This document shows positions 17,523-22,935 of a stretch of 64,000 nucleotides of DNA, one piece after another. The DNA comes from a virus. Numbering within the stretch: the first letter of the stretch is position 1; the number at the start of each line of letters is the position of its first letter. Below the pieces are notes generated by a model. That model saw nothing but the letters and a program-made list of their open reading frames with translations. It did no database searches and was not told where the DNA came from. The translations under genes and the position numbers were made by a program. The stretch is taken from the IMG/VR virus record IMGVR_UViG_3300008450_000030, positions 1-64,000 of that record; one strand, given 5' to 3'.

Positions 17523-18126
17523 CGTTTTGGATATCTTCTGGGGTATCTTTGGGCATATCTATCTGCATCTCTTGGCTTGGGCTCATACCCAGTTGCGCAT
17601 CGAGGTCATCAATAGGGCCAATATCCGTAATGTCTGCGTTCAATAGTCGTTTTACTCGCTCCTTGATACTATTTTCAAGGGCTATGGATGTCTTATGGTG
17701 GATAGTTACTTCACTACGCTCAGTGAACAGCCCAATATCGCTGTGCTTACCTAGCAATTCCAACGCACGGAGTTCTAGCTTCGGGTCGCCGCAATCCGCA
17801 AGGCTTACTAGCTTGTTGGTAATGAAGTTCCGAGCTTGCAGCGCATCTGCAAACGAACTGAAGTCGAACCGCCTGATTAGCGCATGGGCTGCAGCGGCTT
17901 CTGGAGAAGACGACAAATGCTTCGGGACGTTCGGTTTGTCCGTACCTTGGATGAGTTCTGCTGCTTTGTGCAGGTCATCGTCGTCGTAGCTGATGTCCCC
18001 ACCGAGTTCCTTAATGAAGTCGATAGTGTTCGCAGCAACAGCGAGGCTATCTGAATGGGTCTTGGGCTGCTCATCAGATATGTCGAACGGCAGAGGCACT
18101 GCCGTAGTTGGCTCAATTTTCTGCAT
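17515..18126 (-). CDS. Small terminase-like protein
   Basis: 203 residues from ATG at 18126; a longer reading to 18351 would translate the C-rich strand of the G-tract region into low-complexity Pro/Phe and was rejected. The middle is helical (HALIRRFDFSSFADALQ, LELRALELLGKHSDIGLF), with a following segment rich in Ser/Ile. Its place directly upstream of the large terminase supports a small-subunit role in DNA recognition. No helix-turn-helix is certain. Confidence 0.6.
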   Translation of the reverse strand: MQKIEPTTAVPLPFDISDEQPKTHSDSLAVAANTIDFIKELGGDISYDDDDLHKAAELIQGTDKPNVPKHLSSSPEAAAAHALIRRFDFSSFADALQARNFITNKLVSLADCGDPKLELRALELLGKHSDIGLFTERSEVTIHHKTSIALENSIKERVKRLLNADITDIGPIDDLDAQLGMSPSQEMQIDMPKDTPEDIQNDE

Positions 18127-18176
18127 ATGCACCGTGGTTAGCGGGAAGTTGCCCGAAATGTACCAGAAAAATATAT

Positions 18177-18273
18177 GGGGGTGGGGGGTGTACGAAAAGA
18201 AAAATGATGGGGGTGGGTTCTGGAATACAGATTTCCGTAGGAGAGTATAGAAAAAGTGAAGGGGGGTGGGGGG
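18177..18273 (+). repeat. Three paired G-tracts in the divergent region
   Basis: Plus-strand G-runs occur as pairs separated by one T: GGGGGTGGGGGG at 18177-18188, GGGGGTGGG at 18209-18217 and GGGGGGTGGGGGG at 18261-18273. They lie between the leftward packaging operon and the rightward early promoter and could fold as G-quadruplexes. A minus-strand TATACT (18244-18249) inside the region has no matching -35, so I do not call a late promoter. The rest of 18127-18442 holds nothing else I can name. Confidence 0.55.
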
Positions 18274-18384
18274 TGAAATGAAAAACTCGAATCTTTGTGA
18301 TCGAGTGAGCGGAACACTGTGTATGGGGGCCCCACCTCCTTGCCCTGCCAAAATGGGGTCATGGGGTCTTTCTACCCGTCAACC

Positions 18385-18397
18385 CTAACATTGTGAG
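18385..18397. promoter_or_regulatory. Degenerate operator palindrome
   Basis: CTAACATTGTGAG: one mismatch in the right half compared with the CTAACNNNGTTAG consensus. It is 46 bases upstream of the early -35. Confidence 0.4.
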
Positions 18398-18442
18398 GCC
18401 ACTCCCCACCATTCCACACCTGAATTATTCTTTACGGGAAAC

Positions 18443-18471
18443 TTGAATTGTACCCTATTTTGCGATATAAT
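18443..18471 (+). promoter_or_regulatory. Early promoter P1 (sigma70 type)
   Basis: TTGAAT at 18443-18448 and a perfect TATAAT at 18466-18471 with a 17-base spacer. Transcription would begin near 18478 and reach the gene at 18551; an operator palindrome lies about 40 bases downstream of the start. Confidence 0.8.
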
Positions 18472-18516
18472 AGCGGCATGGCATCGGAATCGTTGTCATC
18501 CGGTTAGGCGGTCCCC

Positions 18517-18529
18517 CTAACATTGTTAG
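18517..18529. promoter_or_regulatory. Operator palindrome
   Basis: Perfect CTAACATTGTTAG in the leader between promoter P1 and the first early gene, 22 bases before its ATG. Confidence 0.75.
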
Positions 18530-18550
18530 AGTAATTAGAAGGGTTTCATC

Positions 18551-19180
18551 ATGTCTCAAGTTCAAGTAATCCGCGCAGATGCTGCGCCCGAGTTGGCCCC
18601 TCTCCGCGCTGCTATCGCAGACGCTGCCGCTACTGTCTACGGGGCCAAGATTCGGTACGCCGAATCGTTGAATCTTTCGTTCGGCGTGACTCTCGAAGCA
18701 CTCGAAGTCAAGTCGGCGGATGGTTCGATAATTGATCTGCGCCCGTCTGTCACGGGTTGGTTTGATGTCGAACATGGTTCGACGGCCCCTGATGCTAAGC
18801 CCATCTTGACCGAGAAGGAGGCTTTGTATAACGTGCTCAAGGGTTCAAAGCACTCGAACCCGTCGAAAGTCTGGGCAGATATCCGAAAGTATGGTCGCGC
18901 AGATGCGATGAAACAGGCAGAGGGCATCTGTCTGGCCGGAATCAAAGCGCAGTCCATTGTCATGCCAGAGGGCACAACACGGCCTGACCCGTTGGCGGCA
19001 GATGCTAAGGGCGCGAACGACTCGAAGTCAATCCGTCTGCGAATGATGGATGATCTGAAAGTGCTCTACAAAGCAGCGAAGCGCGAGAAGTCGCTGAGCA
19101 CGGAGGAGGCAAACTGTCTGGTGCATATCAGTAGCGCGCTGATTGCACTCGGCGTTGATCTGTCAACCCTCACGAAGTAA
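18551..19180 (+). CDS. First early protein, unknown
   Basis: 209 residues, acidic and mostly helical; recognisable stretches include NVLKGSKHSNPSKVWADIRK and a C-terminal helix SLSTEEANCLVHISSALIAL. It is the only gene between promoter P1 and a terminator at 19247, so it forms its own transcript. No domain is recognised. As the first early gene, a host-takeover or regulatory role is plausible but unproven. Confidence 0.7.
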   Translation: MSQVQVIRADAAPELAPLRAAIADAAATVYGAKIRYAESLNLSFGVTLEALEVKSADGSIIDLRPSVTGWFDVEHGSTAPDAKPILTEKEALYNVLKGSKHSNPSKVWADIRKYGRADAMKQAEGICLAGIKAQSIVMPEGTTRPDPLAADAKGANDSKSIRLRMMDDLKVLYKAAKREKSLSTEEANCLVHISSALIALGVDLSTLTK

Positions 19181-19194
19181 TCTAGCAAGACGGG

Positions 19195-19217
19195 ACCGCC
19201 TAACATTGTTAGGCGGT
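19195..19217. promoter_or_regulatory. Extended operator palindrome after the first early gene
   Basis: The core CTAACATTGTTAG is at 19200-19212, and the symmetry extends outward to ACCGCC/GGCGGT arms of 10 bp in total on each side. It lies 14 bases past the stop codon. Confidence 0.7.
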
Positions 19218-19246
19218 TTCCCCCTAAACCCTCTCCCGCTAGCCTC

Positions 19247-19273
19247 AAGCCCGCCACTCGGCGGGCTTTTTTT
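19247..19273 (+). terminator. Rho-independent terminator
   Basis: Nine-bp stem AAGCCCGCC/GGCGGGCTT with an ACTC loop, followed by a seven-T run. It ends the P1 transcript. Confidence 0.9.
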
Positions 19274-19293
19274 CGTCCGTCATTTTGCTTCAC

Positions 19294-19312
19294 GGCCTAA
19301 CAATGTTAGGCC
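19294..19312. promoter_or_regulatory. Operator palindrome
   Basis: GGCCTAACAATGTTAGGCC, a 19-bp palindrome with the core at 19297-19309, in non-coding DNA past the terminator. Confidence 0.7.
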
Positions 19313-19396
19313 ATCGTCGGCCCGCTTCGCGGACCAGTTCTCTGTGCGGGGGTAGGGGCAAGCATGGCGTCTAGGCGCGTTACGTTTCCGCAGCGG

Positions 19397-19409
19397 CTAA
19401 CAATGTTAG
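19397..19409. promoter_or_regulatory. Operator palindrome
   Basis: CTAACAATGTTAG flanked by near-symmetric GC-rich bases, just before the second direct repeat. Confidence 0.7.
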
Positions 19410-19532
19410 GCCGCGCTGGACCAGTTCTCTGTGCGGGGGTAGGGGCAAGGCGGCGTTACGTTTTTGCCTGTGGTAGGGGATACCCTAGTTTTCGATCACT
19501 ATCTGTAGTTTGTTACGTTTTTCAGAGCCAGA

Positions 19533-19547
19533 TGAGAATGATTCTCA
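19533..19547. promoter_or_regulatory. Fur-box-like 7-1-7 palindrome
   Basis: TGAGAATGATTCTCA is a perfect 7-1-7 inverted repeat and differs at one base in each half from the Fur 7-1-7 consensus TGATAATNATTATCA. A single site cannot establish Fur control. Confidence 0.3.
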
Positions 19548-19605
19548 CAGTAGGCCCAGAAACGTAACGCCACCGCTGGACCAGTTCTCTGCGCGGGGGT
19601 AGTGC

Positions 19606-19618
19606 CTAACAATGTTAT
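19606..19618. promoter_or_regulatory. Operator palindrome, last base degenerate
   Basis: CTAACAATGTTAT directly after the third direct repeat; the TAACNNNGTTA core is intact. Confidence 0.6.
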
Positions 19619-19693
19619 GTTTTTGGGCGTTATGTTACGTTTTTGGCGTCGTTGTTACGCCACACTTTTCGCTAAGTCCTTGTCAGCAAAGGG

Positions 19694-19840
19694 ATGTTAC
19701 GTTGTTACGTTTTTGGCGAAAATGTATGGAAGTCCACCAAGCCGGAAAAAAGCATAACGGACAGCAAGCGCAATTCGCACTACACGTTCAATTTTCTGGC
19801 GCCATTCATATATTTTCTAAAAAACGTAACAACGTAACAT
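19694..19840. repeat. 21-bp perfect inverted repeat
   Basis: Arms at 19694-19714 (begins ATGTTACGTTG) and 19820-19840 (ends CAACGTAACAT) are exact reverse complements, separated by 105 bases containing an AT-rich patch near 19809-19824. Each arm carries two TTACGTT motifs. A cruciform or a two-sided protein-binding site is possible. Confidence 0.8.
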
Positions 19841-19984
19841 ACCCCATTTTTCGTCTCTAAGTCATTGATTTATATGGCGATGTTGCGTTACGTTTTCCGT
19901 TACGTTTTCATTTCCCCCTCGTAACATCAGAACGCGCCAAACGTAACGCGACCCCCCTCTTGCTCCCGCTCTTGCTTCCGCCCC

Positions 19985-20055
19985 AACTTTACTCTGCGTA
20001 GTATAGTTTGCTTGACATTCATACCTTTTTGTGTTATACTTTAGGTTGAGTGGGA
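19985..20055 (+). repeat. Promoter cassette, copy A of a 71-bp duplication
   Basis: This 71-base block is repeated at 22760-22830 with six differences. Both copies carry the same -35 and -10 hexamers and the flanking sequence down to TTGARTGGGA. Confidence 0.85.
20012..20040 (+). promoter_or_regulatory. Early promoter P2 (sigma70 consensus)
   Basis: Perfect TTGACA (20012-20017), 17-base spacer and TATACT (20035-20040). The predicted start near 20047 is about 45 bases upstream of an operator palindrome. It drives the run of small genes from 20117. Confidence 0.88.
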
Positions 20056-20091
20056 ATTTCTCCTACTCGCGGCAACTACCCCTAACAAAGT

Positions 20092-20104
20092 TAGGTGTAC
20101 ATCA
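20092..20104. promoter_or_regulatory. Operator palindrome in the P2 leader
   Basis: CTAACAAAGTTAG between promoter P2 and the first gene it serves, 13 bases before the ATG at 20117. Confidence 0.75.
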
Positions 20105-20116
20105 GAAAGGTTAGCG

Positions 20117-20356
20117 ATGAGCAGCAGATCAGGAAACAACCCAGACCTAGACTGGGGCGAGTGCGGGCTGTGTGGAGATGACGTATCAAGCGAGAGGCTT
20201 CGGCTTGGGTACGTACTGTGCCTATGCTGCGGTGAGCAAGCAGCAGTCGAGGCCCGCAGTTCATGGTGCGTTGTGCCCATGAACAAGAGCAACTACATCC
20301 TAGTCACCGACCTAACTTTGTTAGCCCAACTCAACCCAAAGAGGACCACACCATGA
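20117..20356 (+). CDS. Small zinc-ribbon protein
   Basis: 79 residues. Cysteine pairs CGLC and CLCC, about 20 residues apart, form a zinc-ribbon, and the C-terminal half reads SSWCVVPMNKSNYILVTDL, a pattern I associate with small conserved phage proteins. A palindrome at 20312-20324 is translated as DLTLLA inside the gene. Stop and the next start overlap (ATGA). Start supported by AGAAAGG eight bases upstream. Confidence 0.65.
   Translation: MSSRSGNNPDLDWGECGLCGDDVSSERLRLGYVLCLCCGEQAAVEARSSWCVVPMNKSNYILVTDLTLLAQLNPKRTTP
20312..20324. promoter_or_regulatory. Intragenic operator palindrome
   Basis: CTAACTTTGTTAG inside the zinc-ribbon gene, read CTA-ACT-TTG-TTA. Confidence 0.65.
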
Positions 20357-20520
20357 ACACCCGCGAAGTAACCAACCAACTCCTGCGATGGATGGATGAT
20401 GGCTTGATTTCCCCCAAAGCCCTAGCCGAAGCCTGTCTCAAGTACATGAGCGAATCCGATGTCGCAGACATGGCGCATTGCAACGAACTCATCTGCAACG
20501 ATGAGGAGGAACAAGAATGA
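20353..20520 (+). CDS. Small acidic helical protein
   Basis: 55 residues beginning MNTREVTNQLLRWMDDGLIS, ending in an acidic NDEEEQE tail. It overlaps both neighbours by four bases (ATGA), a strong sign of a real coupled gene. The AGAGGA upstream is a good ribosome site. Function unknown. Confidence 0.65.
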   Translation: MNTREVTNQLLRWMDDGLISPKALAEACLKYMSESDVADMAHCNELICNDEEEQE

Positions 20521-20744
20521 ACACCCGATTCGCAAACAAGTATGAGAAGGCTCTCATGTTGTGCCTTACTGCTAAGTTAGCAGGTGAAGTGCTCAACTAC
20601 GACGTAACCAAGGACAGCCGTGGCTATCGCTACATCATGGCCGAAACCGATAGCGGGTGGAGCGAGTGGTTCAACGAGGCGATGGAAGATGAGTTCAGCG
20701 ATGAGTACCGCGACTCATGGATGCACAGGGGGTGTGATGCGTAA
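20517..20744 (+). CDS. Small acidic protein
   Basis: 75 residues starting MNTRFANKYEKALMLCLTAK, with Trp/Glu/Asp-rich C-terminal half ending in MHRGCDA. Its start overlaps the preceding stop and its end overlaps the next gene. Unknown function. Confidence 0.6.
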   Translation: MNTRFANKYEKALMLCLTAKLAGEVLNYDVTKDSRGYRYIMAETDSGWSEWFNEAMEDEFSDEYRDSWMHRGCDA

Positions 20745-20838
20745 CTCAGACTCTACGGGCACGTGGCTGCTCGCCATCGTCTATTGGGCCGCAGCCATCG
20801 TGCTGCTACTTGACCTTTTCTATTGGAGGCCGTTGTGA
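20737..20838 (+). CDS. 33-residue single-pass membrane protein
   Basis: ATG at 20737 follows AGGGGGT. The product has a polar N-terminus, one hydrophobic segment (WLLAIVYWAAAIVLLLDLF at residues 10-28) and a short basic tail. It would be an inner-membrane microprotein. Overlaps with both neighbours support translation. Membrane microproteins of early phage genes often affect host cell functions or superinfection; that is inference. Confidence 0.6.
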   Translation: MRNSDSTGTWLLAIVYWAAAIVLLLDLFYWRPL

Positions 20839-21122
20839 TATTCGTAGACCTGAAGAAATTCAAGAGCCCTTCGCTCATCAGCCCCGTGTTCCACCAGCCT
20901 AACTTTGTTATGCGGGACCATAAGCACAGGGACGCTCTGCTCCGACTCATAGAGTTGGAGGTTGGTGTGCAGCAGATGGGGCAGTACATCCTGCAGTTGA
21001 TGCGTAACCCCGAGGCAACGGACGAGCAGATCACGACTGTCCGTACCATGTACGTTGACATCTACAAGAAGTTTTCCGAGGCACAGGATGCCGTGTTCAA
21101 GTACAAAGGAGAAACGAAGTGA
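20835..21122 (+). CDS. Helical early protein, unknown
   Basis: 95 residues from GTG at 20835, which overlaps the previous stop (GTGA) and has GGAGG seven bases upstream; a TTG farther upstream is less likely. The body is helical (RLIELEVGVQQMGQYILQLM). A palindrome-like CTAACTTTGTTAT is coded within it. Unknown function. Confidence 0.6.
   Translation: MIFVDLKKFKSPSLISPVFHQPNFVMRDHKHRDALLRLIELEVGVQQMGQYILQLMRNPEATDEQITTVRTMYVDIYKKFSEAQDAVFKYKGETK
20899..20911. promoter_or_regulatory. Intragenic operator palindrome
   Basis: CTAACTTTGTTAT, read CCT-AAC-TTT-GTT-ATG; last base off consensus. Confidence 0.55.
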
Positions 21123-21298
21123 CCAAGAAGAAAACCTTCTGGGTGCAGATGGTCAAGACCATTCACGTGCCTATCGTCGCCGCAGATGAGGATGCTGCTT
21201 CTAACGCAGCCAAAGAGAACGATGTGGCCGGAGGCAACGCGCTGAAGTGGGCTGTTGCCGACGCTATTGTGTATGACGTAAACCAAGAGGGGGCATGA
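21119..21298 (+). CDS. Small protein of 59 residues, unknown
   Basis: GTG at 21119 overlaps the previous TGA. The sequence is amphipathic and mildly acidic (VTKKKTFWVQMVKTIHVPIV, then ADEDAASNAAKEND), ending TGA at 21298. A ribosome site AAGGAGAAACG precedes it. No motif recognised. Confidence 0.6.
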   Translation: MTKKKTFWVQMVKTIHVPIVAADEDAASNAAKENDVAGGNALKWAVADAIVYDVNQEGA

Positions 21299-21299
21299 G

Positions 21300-21413
21300 A
21301 TGCACGGACTTATGCAAGATGGCATCGAGGATCGGGAGACACGTAGGCTTTCTATGTGGTTCGCTACCCGCTTGGGCGACTTCCGAGAGTGGCAACCAAA
21401 AAGGGAGGCCTAA
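21300..21413 (+). CDS. 37-residue early protein
   Basis: ATG at 21300 follows a GAGGGGG tract. The product, MHGLMQDGIEDRETRRLSMW onward, is charged and helical. Its TAA stop (21411-21413) lies inside an operator palindrome that also holds the next gene's ATG. Real by position and coupling, function unknown. Confidence 0.55.
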   Translation: MHGLMQDGIEDRETRRLSMWFATRLGDFREWQPKREA

Positions 21414-21422
21414 CAATGTTAG
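21410..21422. promoter_or_regulatory. Operator palindrome forming a stop-start junction
   Basis: CTAACAATGTTAG contains the TAA stop of the 37-residue gene and the ATG start of the next gene, with AAGGGAGG just upstream. Confidence 0.8.
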
Positions 21423-21574
21423 CCTTTCACGTTGAAGGCAGGAGTCGAGGCGGGGACTTGTCCATCGCCGAGATCATTGAGTCACGCACCGCTAGAGGTG
21501 CGCGTCAACAGTTCGCTGCTCTCTACCCCACGCTTAGGGGTATCAGGGTATACCGACTGCAGACTATTAACTAA
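21416..21574 (+). CDS. 52-residue early protein
   Basis: Starts at the ATG in the palindrome, with AAGGGAGG eight bases before; the alternative upstream GTG-type start would overlap the previous gene fully. The sequence runs MLAFHVEGRSRGGDLSIAEI and is Arg-rich in the second half. No domain is recognised. Confidence 0.65.
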   Translation: MLAFHVEGRSRGGDLSIAEIIESRTARGARQQFAALYPTLRGIRVYRLQTIN

Positions 21575-21605
21575 TCAACTAACCAACCTATCAGGAGAAA
21601 CGATC

Positions 21606-22760
21606 ATGTGGGGAAACAACGGAATGAACAGCACCATGCGGGCACTCCCGTATGTGCGCGAGTACTCACTCGCAAAGCGCATCCTTGACTCGACCACCCC
21701 CGTGCGCGGGAGTGGGGTGAACGCTGGCATCAAGCCATTGGGGGCACGTAACAATGTTACGGCGTACTCGGTGCGGGCGGGTACTGTTGACGCTACGGAC
21801 GTAGAGTTTATGCTCTACAAAACACCCGTCATTACGTTCAAGAAAGACGGGCGCATCCTCGTAAGGATGGAGCGGTGGAACACGAACACCACCCGTGAAT
21901 TCATAAACTCTATCCTCAACGTGTCCTGCTACGCCAAGAGTGGCAAGAGCGTGATGGAACTACACGGAGGCGGTGGTTTGTCCGTCATCCCGCCGACTGG
22001 ATTGGTGCTGCGCTACGATGTAGATGCAACACCTCCACGCCTTGTCTTCGACGCCAAACCCAAGTTCACGGGCTATGCGGTCAGCCGAGCGAAGGCTAAC
22101 AAAGTTAGGGCGCAGTTCTCTGAGTTCGCCAAGTACTTCAAGGGGTGTGTGAATCTGCGCTCCGTCGAGATGATCGAGAAGTCGTACTACGGAGGAGGGC
22201 ACACGAAGTACAACGCCATCGAGTACACGGGCGCTGAGATCGCCGAGGTTCTCGGTGATGAGGATGAGAGTACCGCTGTGGTGGCGAACCCTTGGACTGA
22301 GTGGGAATTGCTCAAGCACAGGCCCTTCCACCAATTCCGTCCGATGGGGTACAACACGTACGCCAACTGGATCGCCGAGTACAACGCCAAGTGTGCGGAG
22401 TTCTTAGACCTCATCAAGAATGACCAGCCCGACGACACGAAGACACAGAACTTCTACAAGGCTATGGTCATCTGCATGATCCTCAACGGGAAAAAGCCCA
22501 ACAAGGAAACTCCCCACGTAGTTGTTCGTAACCTCACCACCATCGTGGTCGAGAACTTCGAGACTATCTGGAAGATGTACTTCGCTAAGGATATTCTGGA
22601 AGAAGTAGTGCTCAAGGATGGGGTCACACCCAATCAGACCTACACCAACTGGATGTGGATGTATGACCAAGTGAAGGTAGCCGAGGCCGAGGCGCAAGAG
22701 CGCAAGTACAAGGGCGAACTGCCGTTCAACCCCGGCGAGAGCGTCCAGTACTTTGCTTGA
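21606..22760 (+). CDS. Conserved unknown protein upstream of the MoxR module
   Basis: 384 residues from ATG at 21606, preceded by the leader ATCAGGAGAAACGATC that recurs at later genes. It is mixed alpha/beta with a Gly-rich turn (ELHGGGGLSV) and a Tyr/Gly-rich turn (KSYYGGGHTKYN). Two palindromes lie inside it (21748 and 22096). Length and location directly upstream of the AAA ATPase suggest a partner of that module, but no domain could be named. It ends at the first base of the promoter cassette. Confidence 0.65.
   Translation: MWGNNGMNSTMRALPYVREYSLAKRILDSTTPVRGSGVNAGIKPLGARNNVTAYSVRAGTVDATDVEFMLYKTPVITFKKDGRILVRMERWNTNTTREFINSILNVSCYAKSGKSVMELHGGGGLSVIPPTGLVLRYDVDATPPRLVFDAKPKFTGYAVSRAKANKVRAQFSEFAKYFKGCVNLRSVEMIEKSYYGGGHTKYNAIEYTGAEIAEVLGDEDESTAVVANPWTEWELLKHRPFHQFRPMGYNTYANWIAEYNAKCAEFLDLIKNDQPDDTKTQNFYKAMVICMILNGKKPNKETPHVVVRNLTTIVVENFETIWKMYFAKDILEEVVLKDGVTPNQTYTNWMWMYDQVKVAEAEAQERKYKGELPFNPGESVQYFA
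21748..21760. promoter_or_regulatory. Intragenic operator palindrome
   Basis: GTAACAATGTTAC, symmetric to the outermost bases, read CGT-AAC-AAT-GTT-ACG. Confidence 0.6.
22096..22108. promoter_or_regulatory. Intragenic operator palindrome
   Basis: CTAACAAAGTTAG, read GCT-AAC-AAA-GTT-AGG. Confidence 0.65.
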
Positions 22761-22830
22761 ACTTTACTTTCCGTAGTAAAGTTTGCTTGACATTCACACC
22801 TTATTGTGTTATACTTTAGGTTGAATGGGA
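22760..22830 (+). repeat. Promoter cassette, copy B of a 71-bp duplication
   Basis: Matches 19985-20055 with six changes and begins at the stop codon of the preceding gene. Confidence 0.85.
22787..22815 (+). promoter_or_regulatory. Early promoter P3 (sigma70 consensus)
   Basis: TTGACA (22787-22792), 17-base spacer, TATACT (22810-22815). It serves the MoxR gene, with half-site repeats and an operator in the leader. Confidence 0.88.
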
Positions 22831-22838
22831 TTTCGTGT

Positions 22839-22864
22839 GTTAGTTGTTAGTTGTTAGTCGTTAG
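22839..22864 (+). repeat. Four GTTAG half-sites in tandem
   Basis: GTTAG occurs at 22839, 22846, 22853 and 22860, a strict 7-base period, in the P3 leader. Each is half of the operator palindrome. Further downstream CATTAGTGTT is doubled in tandem at 22900-22919. Confidence 0.6.
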
Positions 22865-22878
22865 TCCGCGCCCTACCC

Positions 22879-22891
22879 CTAACAAAGTTAG
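22879..22891. promoter_or_regulatory. Operator palindrome in the P3 leader
   Basis: CTAACAAAGTTAG between the half-site array and the MoxR-like gene. Confidence 0.75.
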
Positions 22892-22935
22892 GCGGGCATC
22901 ATTAGTGTTCATTAGTGTTTATCAGGAGTTAGAAA

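Larger units (their letters stand above)
19331..19603 (+). repeat. Three direct repeats of 26-32 bp
   Basis: Copies begin GGACCAGTTCTCTGTGCGGG at 19331-19362 and 19418-19449 (identical over 32 bases) and at 19578-19603 (26 bases, one change). Two operator palindromes sit between or beside them. Nothing coding is convincing here. Confidence 0.8.
19379..19947. repeat. Iteron-like cluster of TTACGTT motifs (candidate origin or control region)
   Basis: Twelve copies of TTACGTT or its complement AACGTAA, mostly extended to GTTACGTTTTT, occur near 19379, 19455, 19512, 19560, 19634, 19696, 19703, 19824, 19832, 19887, 19899 and 19939, with further near-copies (GTTATGTTTTT at 19615). Early copies point forward and the pair at 19820-19840 is reversed. 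Chance predicts well below one copy in 570 bases. The 19181-20116 stretch has no credible gene, so this is a candidate replication origin or regulator-binding array. Confidence 0.65.

Noticed and set aside
18244-18249. Minus-strand TATACT as late promoter -10
   Set aside because: No -35 hexamer at a usable distance; the upstream bases are C-rich.
18127-18351. N-terminal extension of the small terminase-like gene
   Set aside because: It translates the G-tract region as Pro/Phe low-complexity sequence with no ribosome site; ATG at 18126 gives a normal-sized product.
19364-19567. Plus-strand frame across the direct repeats
   Set aside because: Crosses repeats and iterons, Arg/Cys-rich and without a ribosome site; judged non-coding.
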